In this document: piece after piece, positions 7,822 through 14,953 of the stretch
How the letters are laid out: each line of letters opens with the position of its first letter
How positions within the stretch are numbered: the first letter of the stretch is position 1
NCBI GenBank assembly: GCA_047635375.1
Contig: JBLIKP010000058.1
Span: 1 to 15,443, forward strand
Source: JBLIKP01 sp047635375
GTDB taxonomy: Bacteria > Bacteroidota > Bacteroidia > Sphingobacteriales > Sphingobacteriaceae
Direction: 5' to 3'
Length of the DNA: 15,443 bases
Notes under the pieces: model-generated
The model's database searches: none
What the model saw: only the letters and a program-made list of their open reading frames with translations
Told to the model about the DNA's origin: nothing
Translations under genes and position numbers: made by a program

Positions 7822-10002
7822 ATGCGAAATAAACTCCTATTTGTAATCCTTTCTCTTTTACCTACCCTTGGCTTTTCTCAATGGGAGCAAGTGACTCATC
7901 CCGTTCTGTCTGGAGGTGAGGGTTCATTGTTTGAAAAAATCACCGATAACATCTTCGTCGTGCGTAGCCTTGATGGGGTTTTGTTTTTCACTAATGATCA
8001 AGGGAAAACCTGGACTACCAATAAAGATCAAAATTTAGCCAATAATCTTTTTTCCCCAAGAAAAATACTGGGATTTCAAGGTCGGCTTTTTGTTGTAGGG
8101 GGAAATTTAATTTATTCCGATAACGGCGGTGACTCTTGGATTACGGTTCCAAATTCAAATTTTGGAGGACTTTCTCTTTCTAATTTTTACAGGTACAAAT
8201 CTGATTTGATTGCCAGGGCATTCAATAATAAATTTTATAGATCGGCCGACAAAGGAATAACCTGGAACGAGGTTTCGGATTTTCCCATTGAGCTTGTTCC
8301 CGCAATTGATGGCTCTTTTTACTATTCTTTCGACTTTTTCGATTTTATGCCTTTTGATCACCCTGGCTTACTTGTTGATTCCACAATAACGCTGCCCTTT
8401 ACGCAAGGAAGAAGGTTTTTAACAGCCACGGATTCCCATATAATTGCCGTGAAATTCGACACTGACAGCCTTTGGAAGTATAATTTTTATTCTAAATCGG
8501 CCGAGTATATTCAATACGACTGGGGTTTTCAAGGGAAATTCAGTTCTATTTTTTCCTCCAATGGAAATATTTATGTGAATATTTCCGATTTCAACGGTAG
8601 TAAAGAAGAGTACCGGTTCTATGTGAGTAAAGATAAAGGACTTACCTACCAGAGGGTGGTGAACAGTGGAATTCAGCGAGAGGAAGTGATTAATTTATTC
8701 GATGTTCAAGACGGAGTTGTTTCTCATAGTGTTAAAGGAGTTTATTTTACAGACGATCTAAATGAATCGGAGAGTAGGAACTCAGGTCTTGCTATCGATT
8801 ATATGCCAATCACCACAATGGGAAATAGGCTTATCGCAGCCCAACCCAATTCAAACATACAATTTTCTGATGACCAAGGTGAAACTTGGAAAGCGGCCAA
8901 AGGATTTGACCTATCAGACATAAATAGATTTAGTTCAATTTACAATGCTGGAAAATTCCTTTATGCAGTAACAAAGTCTCTTCGTTTTAATTATGATAAA
9001 GTATATGTAAGTAAGGATTCTGGAGAAACTTGGGTTGATATTTTTTACCCAGGTAACCGGAGATTTCAAGTAAGAGGTGTGGCAGGGAATGATATTTTTA
9101 TCTCCATTTATGATTTCACGATTGCGGATAATGTGTATTATAAAAGCACTGTTGGTGGTGCTTTTTGGGATGAAATCACTGATGATTTACCCTTTTTAGA
9201 TAATGGAACATGGTCGTTTTTCGGCGGAAGCCCAAAGCATTTTATTTATTCCGCTGGTAACGCTGAGCTTGGAATTTACCAATATGAACCCGCCATTGAA
9301 AACTATGATTTTGCCGATAATGGCTTTGGAAATGTCGAATTAGGGGTAAATGCAGGTGCCGCAGATAAAGGAGATACCGTGGTGGTAGGGATAGAATTCA
9401 CGCAAACCGACGGAAATACTCCATTTATTTACATTAGAAAGGAGGGGAAATGGACGCGGAAAATGGTTGCCTCAAATTCCAACGCGCCTTGGTTTAAATT
9501 TAACATCGCCCCAGAAATGTATATTTCTGGCGGACTTTGGTTCATCAAGCTGTCTATTCTTAATCCCCTAAATAATAAAATAGAACGCCAATTGTTTGTG
9601 AGCGCCGATAAAGGTGAAAGCTTTCATCCCTACCTTAGCAATTCCAAACCCTTAGTTGTAGTTCATTCAAGGTTCGAAGTATTTAATATAGGAGTGACAC
9701 AAAACGCCATTTTCGGGAGCTTTGGGAATTTTGGGGTGTACAAGCGCCCTAAGCCTTTTGAGACGTCAATCGATGTGAAATCGACCAGGAATCAGATTGT
9801 TTACCCTAACCCGGCCAAAGACTTTGTAATAATCCCCTCAGATAACGAAGGCTTTGAACTCTACAATATCACTGGGCAACTTATCCGCGAAAGCGCACAA
9901 AAAAATACCCAAAGAATAGATTTAAGGAATCTTCCTTCGGGTATTTACCTGTTTAAGTCAAAGGGTCTAAGCCCCATTTCAACAAAAATTATTAAAGATT
10001 AA
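7822..10002 (+). CDS. Secreted Asp-box (sialidase-like propeller) protein with T9SS sorting domain
   Basis: A 726-residue exported protein. It starts with the signal peptide MRNKLLFVILSLLPTLGFS, probably cleaved before QWEQ; ATG 7822 is preferred over an in-frame GTG at 7807. At least seven Asp-box/BNR motifs of the form SxDxGxTW are visible: TNDQGKTW (about 58), SDNGGDSW (100), SADKGITW (140), SKDKGLTY (269), SDDQGETW (349), SKDSGETW (397) and SADKGESF (593). They point to a beta-propeller related in fold to sialidases and photosystem assembly factors. No sialidase FRIP motif is seen near the N-terminus, so catalysis should not be assumed. The C-terminus (about 660-726, YPNPAKDF, then ELYNITGQLI and LPSGIYLFKSK) is a type A T9SS sorting domain. 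Final location is secreted or cell-surface; the function is unknown. Its stop codon overlaps that of the converging lipoprotein gene. Confidence 0.82.
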   Translation: MRNKLLFVILSLLPTLGFSQWEQVTHPVLSGGEGSLFEKITDNIFVVRSLDGVLFFTNDQGKTWTTNKDQNLANNLFSPRKILGFQGRLFVVGGNLIYSDNGGDSWITVPNSNFGGLSLSNFYRYKSDLIARAFNNKFYRSADKGITWNEVSDFPIELVPAIDGSFYYSFDFFDFMPFDHPGLLVDSTITLPFTQGRRFLTATDSHIIAVKFDTDSLWKYNFYSKSAEYIQYDWGFQGKFSSIFSSNGNIYVNISDFNGSKEEYRFYVSKDKGLTYQRVVNSGIQREEVINLFDVQDGVVSHSVKGVYFTDDLNESESRNSGLAIDYMPITTMGNRLIAAQPNSNIQFSDDQGETWKAAKGFDLSDINRFSSIYNAGKFLYAVTKSLRFNYDKVYVSKDSGETWVDIFYPGNRRFQVRGVAGNDIFISIYDFTIADNVYYKSTVGGAFWDEITDDLPFLDNGTWSFFGGSPKHFIYSAGNAELGIYQYEPAIENYDFADNGFGNVELGVNAGAADKGDTVVVGIEFTQTDGNTPFIYIRKEGKWTRKMVASNSNAPWFKFNIAPEMYISGGLWFIKLSILNPLNNKIERQLFVSADKGESFHPYLSNSKPLVVVHSRFEVFNIGVTQNAIFGSFGNFGVYKRPKPFETSIDVKSTRNQIVYPNPAKDFVIIPSDNEGFELYNITGQLIRESAQKNTQRIDLRNLPSGIYLFKSKGLSPISTKIIKD

Positions 10003-10469
10003 TAGTCGTCGCCATCATAGTATAGATGTGTGTCGCAATAGTCCTCAAAGGTGATGTACCCGTGATCTATGATCAATACCTCGTATTCTAAATAAATGAT
10101 GTCGCCATCAATTGTTCCGCTTCCTGAGAACTCGTAAAACACATGAGGATTGTTATCTAATCTAAACTGTTGCACAGGAATGTGGATGTAATCTCCATCT
10201 ACATCGGCATGAATGTCGAACCCTGACTCGTAAAGTCCGTCACCACCGAAATAAATTTCATTGTAATAATCTCCTTTCCCTATGTAAAGGTTGTAAGCAT
10301 ATTCATCATGCTCACAGTATTCATCGGCTTCCCAATATCCCAGGGCGTAATCGCGATCTTGTATTGTAGGTTCTGGGTGTTCTACCTCGTAATAAGTTAT
10401 GTCGCAAGCTGGGAAGGTGAATAAAGCACCGACTAGCAAAATTTTCTGAATTAATTTTAACGCTTTCAT
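9999..10469 (-). CDS. Small acidic, Tyr-rich predicted lipoprotein of unknown function
   Basis: A 156-residue protein that I cannot assign to a family. The N-terminus MKALKLIQKILLVGALFTFPAC is a lipoprotein signal with Cys22 as the probable lipid anchor, so it should sit in the cell envelope. The mature part is very rich in Asp, Glu, Tyr and Gly, with short alternating segments (for example YIHIPVQQF, IIYLEYEVLII) that suggest a small beta-sandwich or barrel. Two further Cys (52 and 145) could form a disulfide. It resembles the many short lipocalin-like or YD-rich lipoproteins of Flavobacteriales, but that is a loose comparison. The gene converges on the Asp-box protein and shares 4 bases with it (TTAA). 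Its upstream region holds only a weak promoter-like sequence (10546-10553, one mismatch). Confidence 0.7.
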   Translation of the reverse strand: MKALKLIQKILLVGALFTFPACDITYYEVEHPEPTIQDRDYALGYWEADEYCEHDEYAYNLYIGKGDYYNEIYFGGDGLYESGFDIHADVDGDYIHIPVQQFRLDNNPHVFYEFSGSGTIDGDIIYLEYEVLIIDHGYITFEDYCDTHLYYDGDDY

Positions 10470-10560
10470 AGCAGTATGTTTTGGTTTCTGGTTTTTAGAA
10501 GGAAGAAAATTGATAAGGTTTAATAGGGGAAGTGTTTAATTTTGGAAAATATAGATTTAT

Positions 10561-10575
10561 CGATTTTTCAAATCG
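10561..10575. repeat. 6-bp inverted repeat upstream of msrA
   Basis: CGATTT and AAATCG are inverted copies separated by three bases, in the 245-base divergent gap between the lipoprotein gene and msrA. The site is about 90 bases upstream of the msrA -33 element. It could be an operator, but a 6-bp dyad in A/T-rich DNA can occur by chance. Confidence 0.2.
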
Positions 10576-10664
10576 TGGTTTTCCCTTTTATTTATTAGTT
10601 TTCAATCTAAATCAACTAAAATTCCGTAAATCATATTCAAAACGAAAAAAATTTGCCAAACCAC

Positions 10665-10696
10665 TTGGTTTGTCAGGTCAAAACATATTAAATTTG
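10665..10696 (+). promoter_or_regulatory. Bacteroidota-type promoter of msrA
   Basis: TTG (10665-10667) is followed after 21 bases by TAAATTTG (10689-10696), an exact match to the Bacteroidota consensus. Transcription would begin near 10702, giving a leader of only about 12 bases before the msrA ATG. The leader has no Shine-Dalgarno sequence. Confidence 0.7.
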
Positions 10697-10714
10697 TCTC
10701 AGAATTTGTAACAG

Positions 10715-11251
10715 ATGAATAATACACATACAATTACTCTTGGCGCGGGATGCTTTTGGTGCATTGAAGCAATTTATGCTGAATTAAAGGGAGTTATAAG
10801 TATATCCTCGGGTTATTCCGGCGGTAAAATAGTTAATCCTTCGTATCGTGAGGTTTGTAGTGGTTTAACGGGACATGCTGAGGTAATCCAGGTGAGGTTT
10901 AACTCTGATTTAATTGCTTTAGCAGAAATCCTTGAAGTTTTTTTTAAAACTCATGACCCAACTACCTTAAATAGGCAAGGAGCTGATGTGGGCACTATAT
11001 ACCGATCAGCGATTTTCTACCACAACGATGAGCAAAAGGCTGTAGCCGAAAAAATCAAAGCTGAGCTAGATGCGGCTGGCGCGTTTGACAATCCAATTGT
11101 GACGGAAATCACGGAATACAAAGCTTTTTATATAGCGGAGAGCTATCACCAAGAATATTTTGAGCAGAATGGTGAAAATCCTTACTGTCAAATGGTGGTA
11201 AGACCAAAGGTAGAGAAATTCAAAAAAGTGTTTCCCGATAAGTTGAAATAG
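10715..11251 (+). CDS. msrA: Peptide-methionine (S)-S-oxide reductase
   Basis: Repairs oxidised proteins by reducing the S-epimer of methionine sulfoxide, with thioredoxin as the usual final reductant. The 178 residues are typical of a single-domain MsrA. The active-site motif GAGCFWCIE (10-18) carries the catalytic Cys13. GYSGGKIVNPSYREVCSGLTGHAEVIQV (33-60) and the HDPTTLNRQGADVGTIYRSAIFY region are family signatures. Cys158 (NPYCQMVVRPK) is the candidate resolving cysteine. No msrB is fused or adjacent. The protein lacks a signal peptide and is cytoplasmic. The gene has its own promoter. Confidence 0.97.
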   Translation: MNNTHTITLGAGCFWCIEAIYAELKGVISISSGYSGGKIVNPSYREVCSGLTGHAEVIQVRFNSDLIALAEILEVFFKTHDPTTLNRQGADVGTIYRSAIFYHNDEQKAVAEKIKAELDAAGAFDNPIVTEITEYKAFYIAESYHQEYFEQNGENPYCQMVVRPKVEKFKKVFPDKLK

Positions 11252-11321
11252 AATTATCGGCATCATCTGCCTTATTTCATTATAATTGATACATTTTTGG
11301 GCTTAATCCGTCCGTTTTCAT

Positions 11322-12527
11322 ATGCATTTACTCATCATAGGTCAAGTTTGGCCCGAGCCACGTTCGTCGGCAGCGGGGACACGTATGATACAGCTAATAA
11401 CACTTTTTAGGGAAAGTGGATATAGAATAACCTTCGCAAGCACCGCAAAACCCTCTGAGGTTAGTGAAAACGAAACTACACTGGGTGTGGAAACCGCCCA
11501 AATTAAACTAAACGATTCTTCTTTCGATTCTTGGATAGCCGACCTTAACCCTGATGTGGTGATTTTCGACCGATTCATGATTGAAGAGCAATTCGGTTGG
11601 CGCGTGGCTGATAATTGCCCCCAAGCCCTTACTATACTTGATACCGAAGACCTACATTTTCTGCGTAAAGCTAGGGAAGTCCAAATTAAAAAAGGAGGGG
11701 AGCTCAATGTGTTTACCGCCGAAGCAAGCCGTGAAATAGCGTCCATCATGCGTTGCGATTTATCGCTGATAATCTCCGATTTCGAAAAGTTACTTTTGGA
11801 GGAAAAGTTTAAAATATCATCGAAAAAACTTCATTACTTACCTCTTTTCGTCAAAAAATTGGAAAAAACGCCAGGTTTTGAGGGAAGGAATAATTTCGTG
11901 ACGATAGGAAATTTCCTTCACCCGCCTAACTTAGATGGAGTGATTTATTTGTTCAATGAAGTTTGGCCTAAAATCCGGAAATCACTCCCCGAGGCGCAAA
12001 TGCATGTATATGGGGCATATCCGCCTGAAAAAATTAAACAATACCAAAAACCAAAGCTGGGATTCCATATTATGGGCCGGGCTGAGGATGCCTTTGAAGT
12101 AGTTTCAAAAGCGCGGGTTCTTTTAGCGCCACTTCGTTTTGGGGCTGGATTAAAAGGGAAAATGCTTGATGCACTTTGTTGTGAAACGCCTTCTATAACC
12201 ACTTTAATTGGTGCTGAGGGTATTGCAACAGCAGCGGAGTGGCCTGGGTTTGTATCGGATTCCCCCGAAGAATTATCGGCTGAAGCTACTAAGCTGCATG
12301 AGGATAAGGAGGTTTGGAATAACGCTAATAAAAAGGGCGTGGCAATCTTAGCTAAATTCAATAAAATCCAATTTGCTAGTAGCTTTGTTAAAAGGGTGGG
12401 AGTTTTAAAAAATGGGATTGAGAAACACCGGGAAGAAAATTTCCTTGGTAGAGTTTTTCACCACCAAACAATTGGAGCTAGTAGGTTTATGAGTAAGTGG
12501 ATTGAAGAAAAAAATAAAAGTAAATAA
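11322..12527 (+). CDS. GT4-like glycosyltransferase
   Basis: A 401-residue GT-B fold glycosyltransferase, probably of the GT4 type. The N-terminal half begins with MHLLIIGQVWPEPRSSAAGTRM, a Rossmann strand and loop often seen in Bacteroidota members. The C-terminal half has NFLHPPNLDGV (about 196-206), the sugar-nucleotide region ARVLLAPLRFGAGLKGKMLDAL (about 265-287), then CCETPSITTLIGAEGI. No signal peptide or membrane segment is seen. The acceptor and the sugar cannot be told from sequence. There are no other polysaccharide genes in the window, so it may be an isolated enzyme. It follows msrA after 70 bases without a clear terminator or a good promoter, so co-transcription with msrA is possible. 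Confidence 0.85.
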   Translation: MHLLIIGQVWPEPRSSAAGTRMIQLITLFRESGYRITFASTAKPSEVSENETTLGVETAQIKLNDSSFDSWIADLNPDVVIFDRFMIEEQFGWRVADNCPQALTILDTEDLHFLRKAREVQIKKGGELNVFTAEASREIASIMRCDLSLIISDFEKLLLEEKFKISSKKLHYLPLFVKKLEKTPGFEGRNNFVTIGNFLHPPNLDGVIYLFNEVWPKIRKSLPEAQMHVYGAYPPEKIKQYQKPKLGFHIMGRAEDAFEVVSKARVLLAPLRFGAGLKGKMLDALCCETPSITTLIGAEGIATAAEWPGFVSDSPEELSAEATKLHEDKEVWNNANKKGVAILAKFNKIQFASSFVKRVGVLKNGIEKHREENFLGRVFHHQTIGASRFMSKWIEEKNKSK

Positions 12528-12589
12528 CTGTTAGTGAGTATTTTGTATGGTGATAAATTAATTTATTGAAATTTTATTCAAACTTTATC

Positions 12590-12621
12590 TTGCACTTATC
12601 GTTTAGTTTACATTACCTTTG
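12590..12621 (+). promoter_or_regulatory. Promoter of the his operon
   Basis: TTG (12590-12592) and TACCTTTG (12614-12621) are separated by 21 bases, an exact fit to the Bacteroidota consensus. Transcription would start near 12627, about 15 bases before the leader-peptide ATG at 12642. A 5-bp inverted repeat (TTGAA 12566-12570, TTCAA 12577-12581) lies just upstream of the -33 element, but may be chance. Confidence 0.75.
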
Positions 12622-12641
12622 AAGCGAAGATAAAAAAGACA

Positions 12642-12692
12642 ATGAACAAAAATTTTCAATCACACCATCATCATATTCTTACCCTCAGGTGA
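12642..12692 (+). CDS. hisL: His operon leader peptide
   Basis: A 16-codon reading frame, MNKNFQSHHHHILTLR, with four consecutive His codons (12663-12674) and a TGA stop at 12690-12692. It starts about 15 bases after the predicted transcription start and lies roughly 100 bases before hisG. The peptide itself is not thought to act; its translation senses charged tRNA(His). It resembles the gammaproteobacterial HisL in principle (E. coli has seven His) but differs in sequence. The last codons and the stop are also part of the RNA helices described for the attenuator, so they are doubly constrained. Confidence 0.9.
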   Translation: MNKNFQSHHHHILTLR

Positions 12693-12762
12693 GTTGATAT
12701 TGTATTGATTTTTTTTACACAATAATTTAAACCCGCTTGAATGAAATCAAGTGGGTTTTTTT
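12678..12762 (+). promoter_or_regulatory. Histidine transcription attenuator (three alternative helices)
   Basis: Three mutually exclusive helices can be drawn by hand. Helix 1:2 pairs CTTACC (12678-12683) with GGTGAG (12688-12693), loop CTCA, with one G-U. Helix 2:3, the antiterminator, pairs TCAGGTGAGTT (12685-12695) with AACCCGCTTGA (12730-12740): ten pairs including two G-U, with one A/C mismatch. Helix 3:4 is the terminator at 12729-12758. A ribosome stalled on the His codons would cover strand 1, freeing strand 2 for the antiterminator. A ribosome reaching the TGA (12690-12692), or leaving it, covers or refolds strand 2, so the terminator forms. The layout is that of a classical ribosome-mediated attenuator; the energies were not computed. 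Confidence 0.82.
12729..12762 (+). terminator. Intrinsic terminator of the his leader
   Basis: AAACCCGCTTGA (12729-12740) pairs with 12747-12758 over 12 bp including one G-U, with a 6-base ATGAAA loop. Seven T follow (12756-12762). It lies between the leader peptide and hisG, so it can only act as a conditional stop of the operon. The loop ATG is in frame with hisG, which makes automatic gene finders extend hisG into the terminator. Confidence 0.92.
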
Positions 12763-12800
12763 ATGCCCGGTTCGATTTTGCTCAAGCATATTTCAACATG

Positions 12801-13664
12801 ATGAGCACAAAAACACTTAAAATTGCCCTTCAGAAGTCGGGCCGACTGCAGGAAGATTCTCTTAAAATTCTTAAGGAATGCGGAATAAATATTAACAACG
12901 GGCTGGACACGTTGACCGCTGGGTCGACCAATTTCCCCGTTGAAGCGCTGTACCTGAGAAACAACGACATTGTAAGTTACATGGCCGACGGTGTGTGTGA
13001 TGCTACTATTATCGGGTATAACACCTTGGTAGAGAAAAAATGCACAAACCTTAATTACATGAAACTGGGATTCTCTCGCTGCCGTGTAGCGATTGCCGTT
13101 CCAAAACCCATGAAATTTAATTCCATTCAAGACCTTAACGGACTAAGAGTTGCTACATCCTACCCAGAAACCCTTCAGGAGTTTTTTGATGAGAACAATA
13201 TTAAAGCCGAAATTCACTACATCTCAGGATCGGTGGAGATAGCTCCAAATATTGGGATTGCCGACGCCATTTGCGACATTGTTAGCTCGGGAAGCACATT
13301 GTTTCGTAATGGATTAAAAGAAGTTCACACTCTTTTCAATTCTGAAGCATGCTTAGTTTCTCGCGCCGACTTAGATGGAGAGGCCTTAAAAACCTTTGAG
13401 GAATTAAGTTTCCGATTAGAAACTGTGCTTCGTGCGAAAAAATCGAAATACATTTTGTTAAATTGTCCAAACGATTCAATCGCTAGAATTAGTTCGGTTT
13501 TACCAGTGCTAAAAAGCCCAACTATTATGCCCCTGGCAGAAGAAGGTTGGAGCAGCCTTCACTCAGTTATTGATGCCGATGATTTTTGGCCGGTAATCGG
13601 CAAAATCAAAAAACTTGGAGGAAGAGATATTTTGGTGGTTCCAATTGAAAAAATGGTAGTGTAA
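12801..13664 (+). CDS. hisG: ATP phosphoribosyltransferase, long form
   Basis: First enzyme of histidine biosynthesis: joins ATP and PRPP to give phosphoribosyl-ATP, and is the feedback-inhibited step. From MSTKTLKIALQKSGRLQEDS the protein is 287 residues, the length of the long HisG form with a C-terminal regulatory ACT-like domain. The catalytic part carries LRNNDIVSYMADGVCDATIIGYN, LRVATSYPETLQEFF and the PRPP-binding DAICDIVSSGSTLFRNGL. The C-terminal domain runs from about 215 (YILLNCPNDSIARISSVLP) to the end (GGRDILVVPIEKMVV). Two adjacent ATGs (12798, 12801) are possible. The in-frame ATG at 12741 lies inside the terminator loop and adds 19 non-family residues, so it is rejected. The stop overlaps the hisD start (TAATG). 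Confidence 0.96.
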   Translation: MSTKTLKIALQKSGRLQEDSLKILKECGININNGLDTLTAGSTNFPVEALYLRNNDIVSYMADGVCDATIIGYNTLVEKKCTNLNYMKLGFSRCRVAIAVPKPMKFNSIQDLNGLRVATSYPETLQEFFDENNIKAEIHYISGSVEIAPNIGIADAICDIVSSGSTLFRNGLKEVHTLFNSEACLVSRADLDGEALKTFEELSFRLETVLRAKKSKYILLNCPNDSIARISSVLPVLKSPTIMPLAEEGWSSLHSVIDADDFWPVIGKIKKLGGRDILVVPIEKMVV

Positions 13665-14953
13665 TGCAAAAGCTAAATATTTATAATAATCCACCACAAG
13701 AGGAGTTAATCCGCCTTTTGGAACGTCCTAAAGGAGGTTCTTTGCCTGATGTGAGCCTTGTTTTTAACGAGATTTCTAAATCTGGAGATGCTGCTTTAAG
13801 GGATTTTACCCTACAATGGGATAATGTGGCATTGGATAACCTTTGGGTTTCTGAGAAGGAATTGGCGGAAGCCACTGTTCCTACTGAGCTGGAGAAAGCA
13901 ATTAAACTGGCTAAAGAGAATGTTGAAAAGTTTCATCTTGCTTGCACCGAAAAAAATGTAAAAACTGCCACAATGGATGGCGTAGTTTGTGAACGTTTAT
14001 CGGTTGGTATTCAGAATGTTGGATTATATATTCCAGGAGGAAGTGCGCCCTTGTTTTCGACGGCATTAATGCTAGGAATCCCTGCTAAAATTGCGGGTTG
14101 TAAAGAGATTATTATTGCTTCACCACCCAATAAGGCTGGGGAAATTAACTCTGCAATTCTGTACACAGCAAATCTATTAGGAATAAAAAAAGTATTAAAA
14201 TCCGGAGGAGCACAAGCTATTGCCGCGATGGCTCTGGGAACGGAAAGCGTGCCTAAGGTCGACAAGCTATTTGGACCGGGAAATTCTTTTGTGATGGCCG
14301 CAAAGCAGCGTGCTTTTCAAGAAGGCGTGGCGATTGATATGCCCGCGGGTCCCTCTGAGGTGATGGTAATCGCCGATGATACAGCGGTTCCTGAATTTGT
14401 CGCAGCCGATTTGCTCGCTCAAGCGGAACATGGACCAGATTCACAAGTGATATTGGTGACGACTTCACAAAAAATGGCTGAAATGGTGGTAAGCGTCCTT
14501 CCCAAATTAATGGAAAACCTGCCTCGAAAAGAAATAATTGAAGAAGCTTTGAAAAGCGCCCGAATAATAGTGGTTTCTAAAATTAATGAAGCCGTCGATA
14601 TCTCGAATATTTATGCCCCAGAGCACTTGATTTTGGCAATTGAAAATCCTCGATCATTATTAGCTAACTTAACCACTGCTGGCTCGGTATTTCTTGGGAA
14701 TTATTCCGCTGAAAGCCTTGGTGATTACGCTTCTGGCCCTAATCACACCTTGCCAACGAATGGCGCCGCACGTGCTTGGTCTGGATTAAGTGTTAAGGAT
14801 TTTTCTCGCACATTTACCGTGCAGGAGGTTAGTGAAGTAGGAATTAAAAATTTAGGTGCAACCGTAGAAATTATGGCTAATGCCGAAGGGCTTCACGCTC
14901 ACGCTCTTTCTGTAACTAAAAGATTGGAAATGATAAACGCCCAGAAATCATGA
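13664..14953 (+). CDS. hisD: Histidinol dehydrogenase
   Basis: Oxidises L-histidinol to L-histidine in two NAD-dependent steps, the last reactions of the pathway. The 429 residues match the family. Seen motifs: GLYIPGGSAPLFSTALML, GGAQAIAAMALGT, DKLFGPGNSFV, DMPAGPSEVMVIADD, LAQAEHGPDSQV, YAPEHL, and SLGDYASGPNHTLPTNG. Compared from memory with E. coli HisD, the zinc ligands correspond to Gln253, His256, Asp354 and His413, and the catalytic pair to Glu320-His321; all are present. It overlaps hisG by one base at the front and hisC by four bases (ATGA) at the end, so the three genes are translationally coupled in one operon. Confidence 0.98.
   Translation: MQKLNIYNNPPQEELIRLLERPKGGSLPDVSLVFNEISKSGDAALRDFTLQWDNVALDNLWVSEKELAEATVPTELEKAIKLAKENVEKFHLACTEKNVKTATMDGVVCERLSVGIQNVGLYIPGGSAPLFSTALMLGIPAKIAGCKEIIIASPPNKAGEINSAILYTANLLGIKKVLKSGGAQAIAAMALGTESVPKVDKLFGPGNSFVMAAKQRAFQEGVAIDMPAGPSEVMVIADDTAVPEFVAADLLAQAEHGPDSQVILVTTSQKMAEMVVSVLPKLMENLPRKEIIEEALKSARIIVVSKINEAVDISNIYAPEHLILAIENPRSLLANLTTAGSVFLGNYSAESLGDYASGPNHTLPTNGAARAWSGLSVKDFSRTFTVQEVSEVGIKNLGATVEIMANAEGLHAHALSVTKRLEMINAQKS

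Noticed and set aside
11251..11321. Promoter between msrA and the glycosyltransferase (TACATTTTTG near 11290)
   Set aside because: The spacing between TA and TTTG is wrong for the consensus by two bases and no fitting TTG was identified.
13681..14468. Minus-strand reading frames inside hisD
   Set aside because: They overlap a complete, motif-rich hisD and show no features of their own.
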